From assembly GCA_937896835.1 (NCBI GenBank), contig CALBOJ010000007.1:1-45691 (forward strand): a DNA stretch of 45,691 nt, in the 5' to 3' direction. The position numbers and the translations under genes were made by a program. Below are positions 7,118-14,701 of the stretch, piece by piece. The stretch's first letter is position 1. Every line of letters begins with the position of its first letter. The notes beneath the pieces are model-generated. The model searched no databases. It saw only the letters and a list, made by a program, of their open reading frames with translations, and had not been told where the DNA came from. Source of the DNA: an uncultured Collinsella sp. (lineage in GTDB: Bacteria; Actinomycetota; Coriobacteriia; Coriobacteriales; Coriobacteriaceae).

Positions 7118-8437
7118 CTATTCCTCCTCGAGTGTGACCTTGCCGCCCAGCAGGCGGTAGTGGTCGAAGAAATCGGGATAGGACTTGTTGACGGCCTCGG
7201 CGCCGTGGATCACGACCTCGCCGGTGGCGCGGCTCGCGGCGATAGCGGCCATCATGGCGATGCGATGGTCGTTGTGCGAATCGACCTCGCCGCCGGTGAA
7301 GGCATCGACACCCTTGATGATGAGGTCATCGCCGGCAATGCGCACCTGCGCGCCCAGCGCGGTGAGCTCGCGGGTGGTGGTGACCAGACGGTCGGATTCC
7401 TTGATGCGCAGACGGGCGCAATCGCGAATAAAGGTGCGGCCCTGTGCCAGCGAGGCCACGGCCGAGATGACGGGCACCAGGTCCGGAATGTCGTGGGCAC
7501 TCATCTCAAAGCCGGCGAGCTTGTCGGACTGCACGGTGGCGGCGTTGGTGGAGCGCACGATGCGGGCGCCAAAGCGCGAAAGCGCGGCAAGCACGTTACG
7601 GTCGCCCTGTGCGGAGCTCAGTGACACGCCCTCGACGGTGATTGGGTCGGTGCCGATGGCACCGGCGCACAGCCAAAAGGCGGCGTTGGACCAGTCGCCC
7701 TCGACGGCTACGCTGCCGGGCGTGCGGTACGAGCCGCTGCTCACGCGGAAGTTCGTGACCTCGGGTTGGCCGTCCTTGGCCGGAATGCGCTCGACGTTGA
7801 CCTCGACGCCAAAGGCCTTCATGGCCTGTATCGTCAGGTTGATGTAGGGGCGGCTCTCGATGAGGCCGGTCACCTGCACGCAGGAGGGCTGGGCCAGCAG
7901 CGGGGCTGCCAGCAGCAGGCCCGAGATGTACTGCGAGCTCACGTTGCCCGGAAGCACAAAGGTGCCCGGGCGCATGCGGCCGCTCGTCTTGAGTGGAAAA
8001 CCGCCCAGACCCTGTAGGTCGCAGCCGGCGGCGATGATCTCGTCCGAGAGCGGGGAGAGCGGGCGGGCGCCCAGGCGGCCCTGGCCTACGAAGGTGGCAT
8101 CCGCACCCAGCGCGCAGGCGACAGGCAGCATAAAGCGCAGCGTGGAGCCACTTTCACCGCAGTCAAGCGTGCCGCCGGCAAGGGCCTTGAGCAGGCCAAA
8201 CTCAACACTCTTCATGGTGGGGTGGACCTGGAAGCCGTCCTCGACGGTCTCGATGCGAGCACCCAGTGCCGTAAGGCAGCGCACCGTGGCCTCGATGTCG
8301 GCGCAGGTGGTGTTGCAGGTGACGTGCGTCTCGCCGTTGGCAAGCGCAGCGCAGATGATGAGGCGATGCGCCATCGACTTGGACGCGATGGCGGGAACGG
8401 TGCCCTTAAGCGGGGACGGGGTGATGCGGGCTAGCAT
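7118..8437 (-). CDS. aroA: 3-phosphoshikimate 1-carboxyvinyltransferase (EPSP synthase)
   Basis: AroA joins PEP to shikimate 3-phosphate to form EPSP. The 439-residue protein shows ASKSMAHR near the N terminus (the KS..HR substrate/PEP motif), the glycine-rich CGESGSTLRFM block, RPLSPL, the central SSQYISGLLLAAP, and the C-terminal RIKESDR and HNDHRIAM catalytic blocks. By hand alignment the block equal to E. coli GNAGTAMRPL reads GESGSTLRFM, so the positions matching T97 and P101 differ while G96 is kept. Similar variants occur in other Gram-positive homologues. The gene start overlaps the end of aroB by seven bases, and the stop is one base from aroC. Confidence 0.96.
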   Translation of the reverse strand: MLARITPSPLKGTVPAIASKSMAHRLIICAALANGETHVTCNTTCADIEATVRCLTALGARIETVEDGFQVHPTMKSVEFGLLKALAGGTLDCGESGSTLRFMLPVACALGADATFVGQGRLGARPLSPLSDEIIAAGCDLQGLGGFPLKTSGRMRPGTFVLPGNVSSQYISGLLLAAPLLAQPSCVQVTGLIESRPYINLTIQAMKAFGVEVNVERIPAKDGQPEVTNFRVSSGSYRTPGSVAVEGDWSNAAFWLCAGAIGTDPITVEGVSLSSAQGDRNVLAALSRFGARIVRSTNAATVQSDKLAGFEMSAHDIPDLVPVISAVASLAQGRTFIRDCARLRIKESDRLVTTTRELTALGAQVRIAGDDLIIKGVDAFTGGEVDSHNDHRIAMMAAIAASRATGEVVIHGAEAVNKSYPDFFDHYRLLGGKVTLEEE

Positions 8438-9537
8438 GCGGATGCGTCTCCCTTCTGGCCGAGGCCCTCGGCAATGAGTTCGTGGAAAGTGGAAAGTGGC
8501 GTGCGGTCGATGCTGCAGCGGCCAATGCCGTGCGGAATCACCAGGTCGATGGTGTCGCCCGCGCGCTTCTTGTCGTGGAGCGCCTCGGCAAAGACGGCAT
8601 CGGCATCTAGGTCGCAGCGGGTCTTGAGGCCATGGCGGGCGCAGAGTTCCTCAATACGACCGGGCAGTGCGGCATCGCAAACGCCGTGCAGGGCCGCGGC
8701 GCGCGTGATGATGCCCATGCCGATCGACACACAGTTGCCGTGTCCGAGCTCAAAGTGCTCGCAGGCCTCGACGGCGTGTCCGGCGCTGTGTCCAAAGTTG
8801 AGGAGCTTGCGCTGGTTGGTTTCGCGCTCGTCGGCGACGACCACGGCGCGCTTGATGTCGATATTGCGGGCGATGATGAGCGCTACGCGGGCCACGTCGC
8901 GGTTGAGCAGCTCCAGCGTGAGCGGGGTCTTCTCCAGCTCGGCGAAGAGCTCCGGGTCGGCGATCACGGCGTGCTTGACGACCTCGCCGCAGCCGTCAGC
9001 GAACTGCTCGGGCGTGAGGGTCGCCAGGCATCCCACGTCGGCGATAACCACGCTTGGCTGCCAAAAGGCGCCGGCCAAGTTCTTGCCGGCAGCCAGGTCG
9101 ATGGCGGTCTTGCCGCCCACCGACGAATCCACCATGGCGAGCAGGCTCGTCGGGATCTGCACAAACTTGCAGCCGCGCATGTAGGTGGCGGCCACAAAGC
9201 CCGCCACGTCGCCCACGACACCGCCGCCGAGTGCCACGATCACGTCGGAGCGCGAAAGCTCGTGCTCGGCCACAAACTCCAAAATGGCAACATAGGTTTC
9301 GGCGCGCTTATGGGCCTCGCCGGCTTCGAAGGTGCAGATGCTCACCTCGTAGCCTGACGCCTCCAGGCTCTGCTTAACGGGCATCTGATAGAGCGGGCCC
9401 ACGTTGGTGTCCGTCACGATGACGGCGCGGGTGCCGCCGGCGGTGGTGCGGACGAGCGGACCTGCCTGCTCCAGCAAAAACGTGCCCACATGCACCTGGT
9501 AGGGGCGTGCGGTGTCGATATCGATAGTAATCGCCAT
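8431..9537 (-). CDS. aroB: 3-dehydroquinate synthase
   Basis: AroB cyclises DAHP to 3-dehydroquinate using NAD and a divalent metal. The 368-residue protein has the family's NAD-binding ALGGGVVGDVAGFVAATYMRG stretch (about 102-122), PTSLLAMVDSSVGGKTAIDL, the GCGEVVKH metal/glutamate site and the metal-binding histidines in NFGHSAGHAVE. Length is typical. The ATG has AAAGGA upstream. It follows tyrA by 36 bases and overlaps aroA by seven, so it is an internal operon gene. Confidence 0.97.
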   Translation of the reverse strand: MAITIDIDTARPYQVHVGTFLLEQAGPLVRTTAGGTRAVIVTDTNVGPLYQMPVKQSLEASGYEVSICTFEAGEAHKRAETYVAILEFVAEHELSRSDVIVALGGGVVGDVAGFVAATYMRGCKFVQIPTSLLAMVDSSVGGKTAIDLAAGKNLAGAFWQPSVVIADVGCLATLTPEQFADGCGEVVKHAVIADPELFAELEKTPLTLELLNRDVARVALIIARNIDIKRAVVVADERETNQRKLLNFGHSAGHAVEACEHFELGHGNCVSIGMGIITRAAALHGVCDAALPGRIEELCARHGLKTRCDLDADAVFAEALHDKKRAGDTIDLVIPHGIGRCSIDRTPLSTFHELIAEGLGQKGDASAC

Positions 9538-9573
9538 AAGCTTCGGTCCTTTCGACCTGGCGTGATGGGTGGT

Positions 9574-10488
9574 CTAGTGGGAGGCCTCGTCGTCGAGCGC
9601 GCGCTTAATGCGGTCGCCCTCGGCAAGGAGATTCTCCAGATAGCGCTGGTCGCGGTCCTTAAGGGCGCGGCTGTAGGCGCCAAGCGATTCGATCAGATGG
9701 TCGATCTCGAAGGCGAGCGCATCGGCGTCGTCGATCATGAGCTCGGACCACATCTGAGGATTGAGGTGTGCCACGCGGGTGAGGTCGCGGTAGCTGCCGG
9801 CCGAAAAGCCGTGGTGGACCTGAGCGGTCGGGCTCTTAACATAGGCGTTGGAGACGACGTGCGCGAGCTGGCTCGTAAAGGCGATGACGCGGTCGTGCTC
9901 GGCGGCGCTCGTTACGCTGAACTTGCCAAAGCCCAGGGGACGTACCATCTCGCGCACCTGGCCCAAAAGCTCCAGCTTGAGTGCGTCGTCCACTGCGGGC
10001 GGTACAAGCACGAGCGGTGCGTCCTGGAACAGGTCGGCGCGGGAATGCGCGTAGCCCGAGAACTGCGTGCCCGCCATGGGGTGCGCGCCCACAAAGTAAA
10101 AACCGTGCTCGCGGGCAAGCTCAAAGGCGCGCTCGCACACGATGCCCTTGACGCCTACGGTGTCGATCACCACGGGGCCCATGATGGCCTCGGTGTCGGT
10201 GGCGTCGGCGAGTGCCTGGGCGTGCGCCTCGAGCCACTCGATGCAGGCCTCGGGGTAGCATGCCAGGACGATGATGTCGCACTCGCCGAGCGTCTCGTCG
10301 TTGAGCTCGCCGGCAACGGTGCCCATGCTGGCGGCCGTCATGACATCATCATCGGGGTCCCAGGCCAGCACACGGACGCCCGCCTGCGCATAGCCGCGGG
10401 CAAAACTGCCGCCGATGAGGCCCAGGCCCACGATGCCGGCGCACTTGGGGCCACCCTGGTTAACGCGTGCGTTTCTCACCGTGCCCAT
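9574..10488 (-). CDS. tyrA: Prephenate dehydrogenase
   Basis: TyrA oxidatively decarboxylates prephenate to 4-hydroxyphenylpyruvate, the tyrosine precursor, or acts on arogenate in some bacteria. Which substrate is used cannot be told from the sequence. The 304-residue protein has the Rossmann fingerprint IVGLGLIGGSFARG (about 19-32), an aspartate (AWDPDD) at the end of the second strand that favours NAD over NADP, and the GAHPMAGTQFSG substrate block. It lacks a C-terminal ACT domain, so tyrosine feedback would have to act at the active site or on AroF. It starts four bases after the aroF stop region. Confidence 0.95.
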   Translation of the reverse strand: MGTVRNARVNQGGPKCAGIVGLGLIGGSFARGYAQAGVRVLAWDPDDDVMTAASMGTVAGELNDETLGECDIIVLACYPEACIEWLEAHAQALADATDTEAIMGPVVIDTVGVKGIVCERAFELAREHGFYFVGAHPMAGTQFSGYAHSRADLFQDAPLVLVPPAVDDALKLELLGQVREMVRPLGFGKFSVTSAAEHDRVIAFTSQLAHVVSNAYVKSPTAQVHHGFSAGSYRDLTRVAHLNPQMWSELMIDDADALAFEIDHLIESLGAYSRALKDRDQRYLENLLAEGDRIKRALDDEASH

Positions 10489-10491
10489 TGG

Positions 10492-11517
10492 CTACTCCTG
10501 AACGGTCTCTTGGCAGACGACCTCGCGGATGGCGCGGATGCGGCGCATGGTGTCGTCGAACTGGTCGGGGGTGAGGGCCTGAGCGCCGTCGGACCAAGCA
10601 TGGCTCGGGTCGTCGTGGACCTCGATCTCCAGACCGTTGGCGCCGCAGGCGGTCGCCGCGAGCGCCATAGGCTCAACGTAGCGGGTGTAGCCGGTGGCGT
10701 GGCTGGGGTCGGCAACGACGGGCAGGTGCGACAGGTGGTGGAGCACCGGCACGGCGTTGAGGTCGAAGGTGTTGCGGGTGCGGGTCTCGAAGGTGCGGAT
10801 ACCGCGCTCACACAGGATGACGTTGTCGTTGCCCTCGCTCATGATGTACTCGGCAGCCATGAGCAGCTCGTCGACGGTGCCGGACATGCCGCGCTTGAGC
10901 AGAACCGGGGTCTGCGTCTTGCCGACCTCCTTGAGCAGGGGGAAATTCTGGGCGTTGCGAGCGCCAATCTGCATGACGTCAATCTTCTTGTCGAGGAAGA
11001 CCTGCACGTCGCGCGGGTCCATGATCTCGGTGACGATCGGCATGTCGAGCTCGGCGGATGCCTCGCACAGCAGGTCCAGACCGGCGGGGCCCATGCCCTG
11101 GTAGGCGTACGGGGAAGTGCGGGGCTTGTAGGCGCCGCCGCGCAGCATCGTGGCGCCGGCTGCCTTCACGCGGCGGGCGATGCGGATGAGGTTCTCGCCC
11201 TCGACGGAGCACGGGCCGGCGATGACCTGGAACTGGTCGCCGCCGATCTTGACGCCGTGGCCGCAGTCGATGACGGAGTCCTCGGGGTGGAACTTGCGGT
11301 TGGCGCGCTTGAACGGCTCGGAGACGCGCTGCACGCGCTCGACGACGTCCATGGACTCGAGCAGGAATGGGTCGATCTTGGTCGTATCGCCCACCAGGCC
11401 GATGATCGTCTCGTTCTCGCCGCGCGAGACGTCGGTCTTCAGGCCCTTTTTCTCAATCCAGCTGACGATATGGCTGACGGCCTCGTCGCTGGCGCTCTGC
11501 TTTAAAATTGCAATCAT
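10492..11517 (-). CDS. aroF: 3-deoxy-7-phosphoheptulonate synthase with N-terminal regulatory domain
   Basis: AroF condenses PEP with erythrose 4-phosphate, the committed and usually feedback-controlled shikimate step. The 341-residue chain has an N-terminal ferredoxin-like/ACT-like domain (about 1-70) followed by the KDSA-like barrel of type I-beta DAHP synthases, with AGPCSVE, GAYKPRTSPYAYQG (PEP-binding lysine and arginine), LLKRGMSGT and ADPSHATG. In Thermotoga-type enzymes the same N-terminal domain binds tyrosine or phenylalanine, so allosteric control is likely. The frame extends 16 codons upstream, but ATG 11517 follows GAGGTGAGAGG. It is the first operon gene, downstream of a leader with a terminator-like hairpin. 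Confidence 0.95.
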   Translation of the reverse strand: MIAILKQSASDEAVSHIVSWIEKKGLKTDVSRGENETIIGLVGDTTKIDPFLLESMDVVERVQRVSEPFKRANRKFHPEDSVIDCGHGVKIGGDQFQVIAGPCSVEGENLIRIARRVKAAGATMLRGGAYKPRTSPYAYQGMGPAGLDLLCEASAELDMPIVTEIMDPRDVQVFLDKKIDVMQIGARNAQNFPLLKEVGKTQTPVLLKRGMSGTVDELLMAAEYIMSEGNDNVILCERGIRTFETRTRNTFDLNAVPVLHHLSHLPVVADPSHATGYTRYVEPMALAATACGANGLEIEVHDDPSHAWSDGAQALTPDQFDDTMRRIRAIREVVCQETVQE

Positions 11518-11527
11518 GGTGTGCCTC

Positions 11528-11590
11528 TCACCTCGATGGATAACCCTTGCAAAAACGGCCCGCATCGCGAGCCGTGTATATATGGTGCAT
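11528..11590 (-). CDS. Possible leader peptide of the aro operon
   Basis: A 20-codon ORF (ATG at 11590, TGA at 11528-11530) lies between the likely aroF promoter and aroF. It includes two Tyr codons (5 and 17) and one Phe codon (13). The terminator-like hairpin 11555-11575 is encoded by codons 6-12, so a translating ribosome would cover it. No ribosome-binding site is visible. The ATG is about six bases after a TATAAA box, so translation would have to be leaderless. The density of aromatic codons is modest, and this may be chance. Confidence 0.35.
   Translation of the reverse strand: MHHIYTARDAGRFCKGYPSR
11551..11575 (-). terminator. Terminator-like hairpin in the aroF leader (possible attenuator)
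   Basis: On the minus strand a 9-bp stem (one G-T pair) with a GAT loop occupies 11575-11555 and is followed at once by five Ts (11555-11551). It sits between the probable promoter and the aroF start, so it would terminate before the operon unless prevented. That is the layout of an attenuator. Confidence 0.6.
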
Positions 11591-11598
11591 GAGAGTTT

Positions 11599-11628
11599 AT
11601 ACTATCTGATTCGCTTTTGCCTTCTAAA
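11599..11628 (-). promoter_or_regulatory. Putative promoter of the aro operon
   Basis: The minus strand has TTTAGA (11628-11623), an 18-base spacer and TAGTAT (11604-11599), overlapping an alternative TATAAA (11601-11596). It is the best sigma-70-like pair in the gap upstream of aroF, and gives a leader of about 75 bases. Confidence 0.5.
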
Positions 11629-11680
11629 GTGAGCCGTTGCGCCGCGTCTTCCCCGGAATTGCAAAGCTTTTTCTTTTATT

Positions 11681-11710
11681 TTGATAGCCCGTGGTGCACT
11701 TGGGTATAAT
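11681..11710 (+). promoter_or_regulatory. Promoter of tRNA-Arg(CCG)
   Basis: TTGATA (11681-11686) and a perfect TATAAT (11705-11710) are separated by 18 bases. The -10 ends 11 bases before the tRNA gene. This is one of the strongest promoter matches in the window. Confidence 0.8.
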
Positions 11711-11721
11711 GCCAAACGTTG

Positions 11722-11798
11722 GCCCTATTAGCTCAGGGGATTAGAGCGTCTGCCTCCGGAGCAGAAGGCCGTTGGTTCGAATCCAACATGGGGCACCA
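11722..11798 (+). tRNA. tRNA-Arg (anticodon CCG)
   Basis: A complete 77-base cloverleaf was folded by hand. The acceptor strands GCCCTAT and ATGGGGC pair with one G-T wobble. The D stem is GCTC/GAGC, the anticodon stem TCTGC/GCAGA with loop CTCCGGA (anticodon CCG, reading CGG), the variable loop has five bases, and the T stem is GTTGG/CCAAC with TTCGAAT. CCA is encoded at 11796-11798. A promoter lies upstream and a terminator downstream. Confidence 0.95.
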
Positions 11799-11809
11799 TC
11801 GAACGTGAG

Positions 11810-11844
11810 ACCGTCCGAACCTCGCATGGTCCGGGCGGTTTTTC
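11810..11844 (+). terminator. Terminator after tRNA-Arg(CCG)
   Basis: An 8-bp stem with one G-T pair (ACCGTCCG at 11810-11817 with CGGGCGGT at 11832-11839) is followed by a run of five Ts. It ends only about 30 bases before the P-type ATPase start, which leaves little room for a separate promoter for that gene. Confidence 0.75.
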
Positions 11845-11874
11845 TTATACCGACGCGACGTGATGGGACGTGGT

Positions 11875-14598
11875 ATGGCAGCAACGGATATCGAGCGCGG
11901 ACTCTCGACCGCCGAGGTCGAGGAGCGCATCGCCGCCGGTAAGATCAACCGCAACATGGAGCTCAAGACCAAGTCGGTCAAAGAGCTCATCATCGAGAAC
12001 CTCTGCACGCTGTTCAATTTGATCAACGTGATTTTGGCGTTCCTAGTCATTTTGACCGGTTCGTTTAAGAATCTGACGTTCCTGTTCGTAGTGTTCCTCA
12101 ATACTGCTATTGGCGTCATCCAGTCCATGCGTTCCAAGAAGATGGTCGATAAGCTCACGCTGCTGACCTCCAAGAAGGCCATTGCGGTGCGCGACGGCGC
12201 CGAGGTGGAGCTCGACCTGGACCAGATCGTGCTCGACGATATCATCCGCCTGGGGCGCGGCGACCAGATTCCCGCTGACGCCGTGGTGGTTTCGGGCGAG
12301 GCGCTCGTGAACGAGAGCCTGCTGACGGGTGAGAGCGACCTCATTAAGAAACAGCCCGGTTCCGAGCTCATGAGCGGCAGCTTTATCGACTCGGGCTTGC
12401 TGCGCGCCCGCGTGATCCATGTCGGCGCCGACAACTACGTGGCCAAAATTAATAACGAGGCGAAGTACGTCAAAAAGGTCAATTCCGAGATCATGAACGC
12501 GCTTAACGCCATCGTGCGCTTTGCGAGCATCATCATGATCCCGCTCGGTTTGGCGTTGTTTGCCTCGAGTGTGAGCGAGCTGTGGGATGCCGCGGGAACC
12601 CCGGGCGATAGCGCGCTTTCGTGGTGCTTCTCCGAGCTGTTGGCTGGTCATGTGCCTTCGTCGGCGCTGCTGTCCACGGTGGGCGCCCTGCTGGGCATGA
12701 TCCCGCAAGGCCTGGTGCTGCTGACCTCGTCGGTGCTCGCCATCGCCACGGTGCGCCTGGCCCGCCGCAAGGTGCTGGCGCAGCAGCTTTACTGCATCGA
12801 GACGCTCGCTCGCGTCGACGTGCTGTGCCTGGACAAGACGGGCACCATCACGTCGGGCCGCATGGAGGTCGAGGGCACGTATCCGCTGCCGATCGAGGGC
12901 TTTGGCATGGGCGCGGGGGAGGGCGAAGCCGCCGTTCCCGTCGATACCACGGTGCTCGATTTTGCGCTGGCTAACGTGGCACGTGCGACTTCGGCCGATG
13001 CCAACGAGACCTGCCAGGCGCTGCTCAACTATTACGCCGATCGCCCGGTCGAGGTGTCCGAGCCGCTGTCGGTCATTCCGTTCTCGTCCTCCAAAAAGTG
13101 GAGCGGCGCGTCGTTTGCGCAGGGCTCCTATGTGATGGGTGCGGCGCAGTTTGTGCTCTCTGATCGTGCGTTTGCCCAGGTCGAGAACCGTGTCGCCGAG
13201 CTTGCCGATACCTGCCGCGTGCTCGTGGTGGCGCGCGTGGACGGCTTTACGCCCGATGGCGATATGGCGGGCGAGGCCGAGCCCGTGGGCTTTGTGACCA
13301 TCCGCGACGAGATTCGTACCTCGGCGGCCGAGACCATCGGTTACTTTAACGAGCAGGGCGTGACCCTCAACGTGATCAGTGGCGACGACCCGCGTACGGT
13401 GTCGTCGATCGCTCGCGTGGTGGGCGTGCCGGGGGCGGACGCTTATGTGGACGCCACGACGCTCGATACGCCGGCCAAGCTCGATGCCGCAGTGGACCGC
13501 TACCATGTCTTTGGTCGTGTGACCCCGCAGCAGAAGCGCGAGCTCGTGCAGGCGCTCAAGCGCCGCGAGCACACCGTGGCCATGACAGGCGACGGCGTCA
13601 ACGACGTGCTGGCGCTCAAGGAGGCCGACTGCTCCGTGGCCATGGCGGCCGGCTCCGATGCCGCGCGTAACGTGGCCGAGATCGTGCTCGTCGACAATGA
13701 CTTTGCCTCGATGCCCGCCGTGGTGGCCGAGGGCCGTCGCTCCATCAACAACCTGCAGCGTTCGGCTTCGCTTTTCCTGACTAAGACGCTGTTCTCGATG
13801 GGCCTGGCGGCGCTGTGCATCGCGCTGCCGCCGTACCCCTTCGAGCCGATTCAGATGACGCTCATCAACTTCTTCTGCATCGGCGCGCCGGGCTTTGTGT
13901 TGGGCCTGGAGCCCAACAATGCTCGCGTGAAGGGGTCGTTCCTGACGAACGTGCTCAAGCGGGCACTGCCGGCATCGATTGCGGTCATTTTGGCCGCGGC
14001 GCTCGATATCTTTGTGGCGCGCGTGTTCGGCTTTAGCCAGCTTACGCTGTCTACGATGTGCCTGCTTACGTCGTGCGCGGCGAGCGTCAGCCTGATCTGG
14101 CGCATCTCGCAGCCTCTCACGCCCTTACGTGTGGTGCTCTTTGTGTTTGTGGTCGCCGGCATCCTGGTGGGCGTTATCGGATTCCCGAAGCTGCTGTCTA
14201 TTGCCAACCTGTCGATGGGCCAGATGGTTATCTTGGCTGTCATCGTGGCCTTTACCTGCTCGGTGTTCTTTAAGCTCGCCACGATGATGGATTCTCTCAA
14301 GCCGCGTCGTCGTCATGCCGCAACTGGTTTTGGCCGCGGTGTTCGCGTCCGCCTGGGTCGCGGTGGCGGCAAGGTGAGCTCGACGGGTTCGACGGCGGAG
14401 CGTTTTGCCAAGCGCGTCGCCGCCGACATGGCGCAGCGCCGCGAAGCTCGCACCGTTCGTGAGGCCGAGGCCCGCGCACTCGAGGGCGTGGCCCAGGCCC
14501 AGCCCAAGAAAAAGAAGCCCACGGGCGCCAAGCGCTCCCGCGTAACCAAGTCCGCCCAAGGCATCAAAGTCTCGATGCCGAGCAAAAAGAAGAAGTAA
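11875..14598 (+). CDS. P-type cation-transporting ATPase (HAD-IC family, CtpE-like)
   Basis: An integral membrane pump of about 907 residues. It has the actuator motif LLTGES, the phosphorylation motif DKTGT with the aspartate near residue 320, and the hinge TGDGVNDVLALKEAD. The transmembrane segment before the phosphorylation site has IPQGL, resembling mycobacterial CtpE and related Firmicutes pumps linked to calcium or general cation transport. The cation is not certain. There is no N-terminal heavy-metal CxxC domain. After the last membrane segment the protein carries an unusual cytosolic tail of about 100 residues, very rich in Arg and Lys and ending in KKKK. The start is uncertain: the frame is open from GTG 11860, but ATG 11875 has GGGA at a suitable distance. 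Confidence 0.88.
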   Translation: MAATDIERGLSTAEVEERIAAGKINRNMELKTKSVKELIIENLCTLFNLINVILAFLVILTGSFKNLTFLFVVFLNTAIGVIQSMRSKKMVDKLTLLTSKKAIAVRDGAEVELDLDQIVLDDIIRLGRGDQIPADAVVVSGEALVNESLLTGESDLIKKQPGSELMSGSFIDSGLLRARVIHVGADNYVAKINNEAKYVKKVNSEIMNALNAIVRFASIIMIPLGLALFASSVSELWDAAGTPGDSALSWCFSELLAGHVPSSALLSTVGALLGMIPQGLVLLTSSVLAIATVRLARRKVLAQQLYCIETLARVDVLCLDKTGTITSGRMEVEGTYPLPIEGFGMGAGEGEAAVPVDTTVLDFALANVARATSADANETCQALLNYYADRPVEVSEPLSVIPFSSSKKWSGASFAQGSYVMGAAQFVLSDRAFAQVENRVAELADTCRVLVVARVDGFTPDGDMAGEAEPVGFVTIRDEIRTSAAETIGYFNEQGVTLNVISGDDPRTVSSIARVVGVPGADAYVDATTLDTPAKLDAAVDRYHVFGRVTPQQKRELVQALKRREHTVAMTGDGVNDVLALKEADCSVAMAAGSDAARNVAEIVLVDNDFASMPAVVAEGRRSINNLQRSASLFLTKTLFSMGLAALCIALPPYPFEPIQMTLINFFCIGAPGFVLGLEPNNARVKGSFLTNVLKRALPASIAVILAAALDIFVARVFGFSQLTLSTMCLLTSCAASVSLIWRISQPLTPLRVVLFVFVVAGILVGVIGFPKLLSIANLSMGQMVILAVIVAFTCSVFFKLATMMDSLKPRRRHAATGFGRGVRVRLGRGGGKVSSTGSTAERFAKRVAADMAQRREARTVREAEARALEGVAQAQPKKKKPTGAKRSRVTKSAQGIKVSMPSKKKK

Positions 14599-14701
14599 CT
14601 ACGCGCCCTGGCGATGTTGAATTGGTGCCTTGCTCCTGTGGGGCCGTGGCGATGTTATGCTCTAACCTCGATTATTTGAATTGCTTCGAAAAGAGGATGC
14701 C

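Noticed and set aside
9490..11505. A 671-codon open frame on the plus strand
   Set aside because: It is antisense to tyrA and aroF, whose protein motifs are clear. It has low-complexity Val/Ala/Gly/Leu-rich content typical of the complement of GC-rich genes.
12043..13572. A 509-codon open frame on the minus strand inside the P-type ATPase
   Set aside because: The sense strand carries all the P-type ATPase motifs. The antisense frame is His/Arg-rich without any domain.
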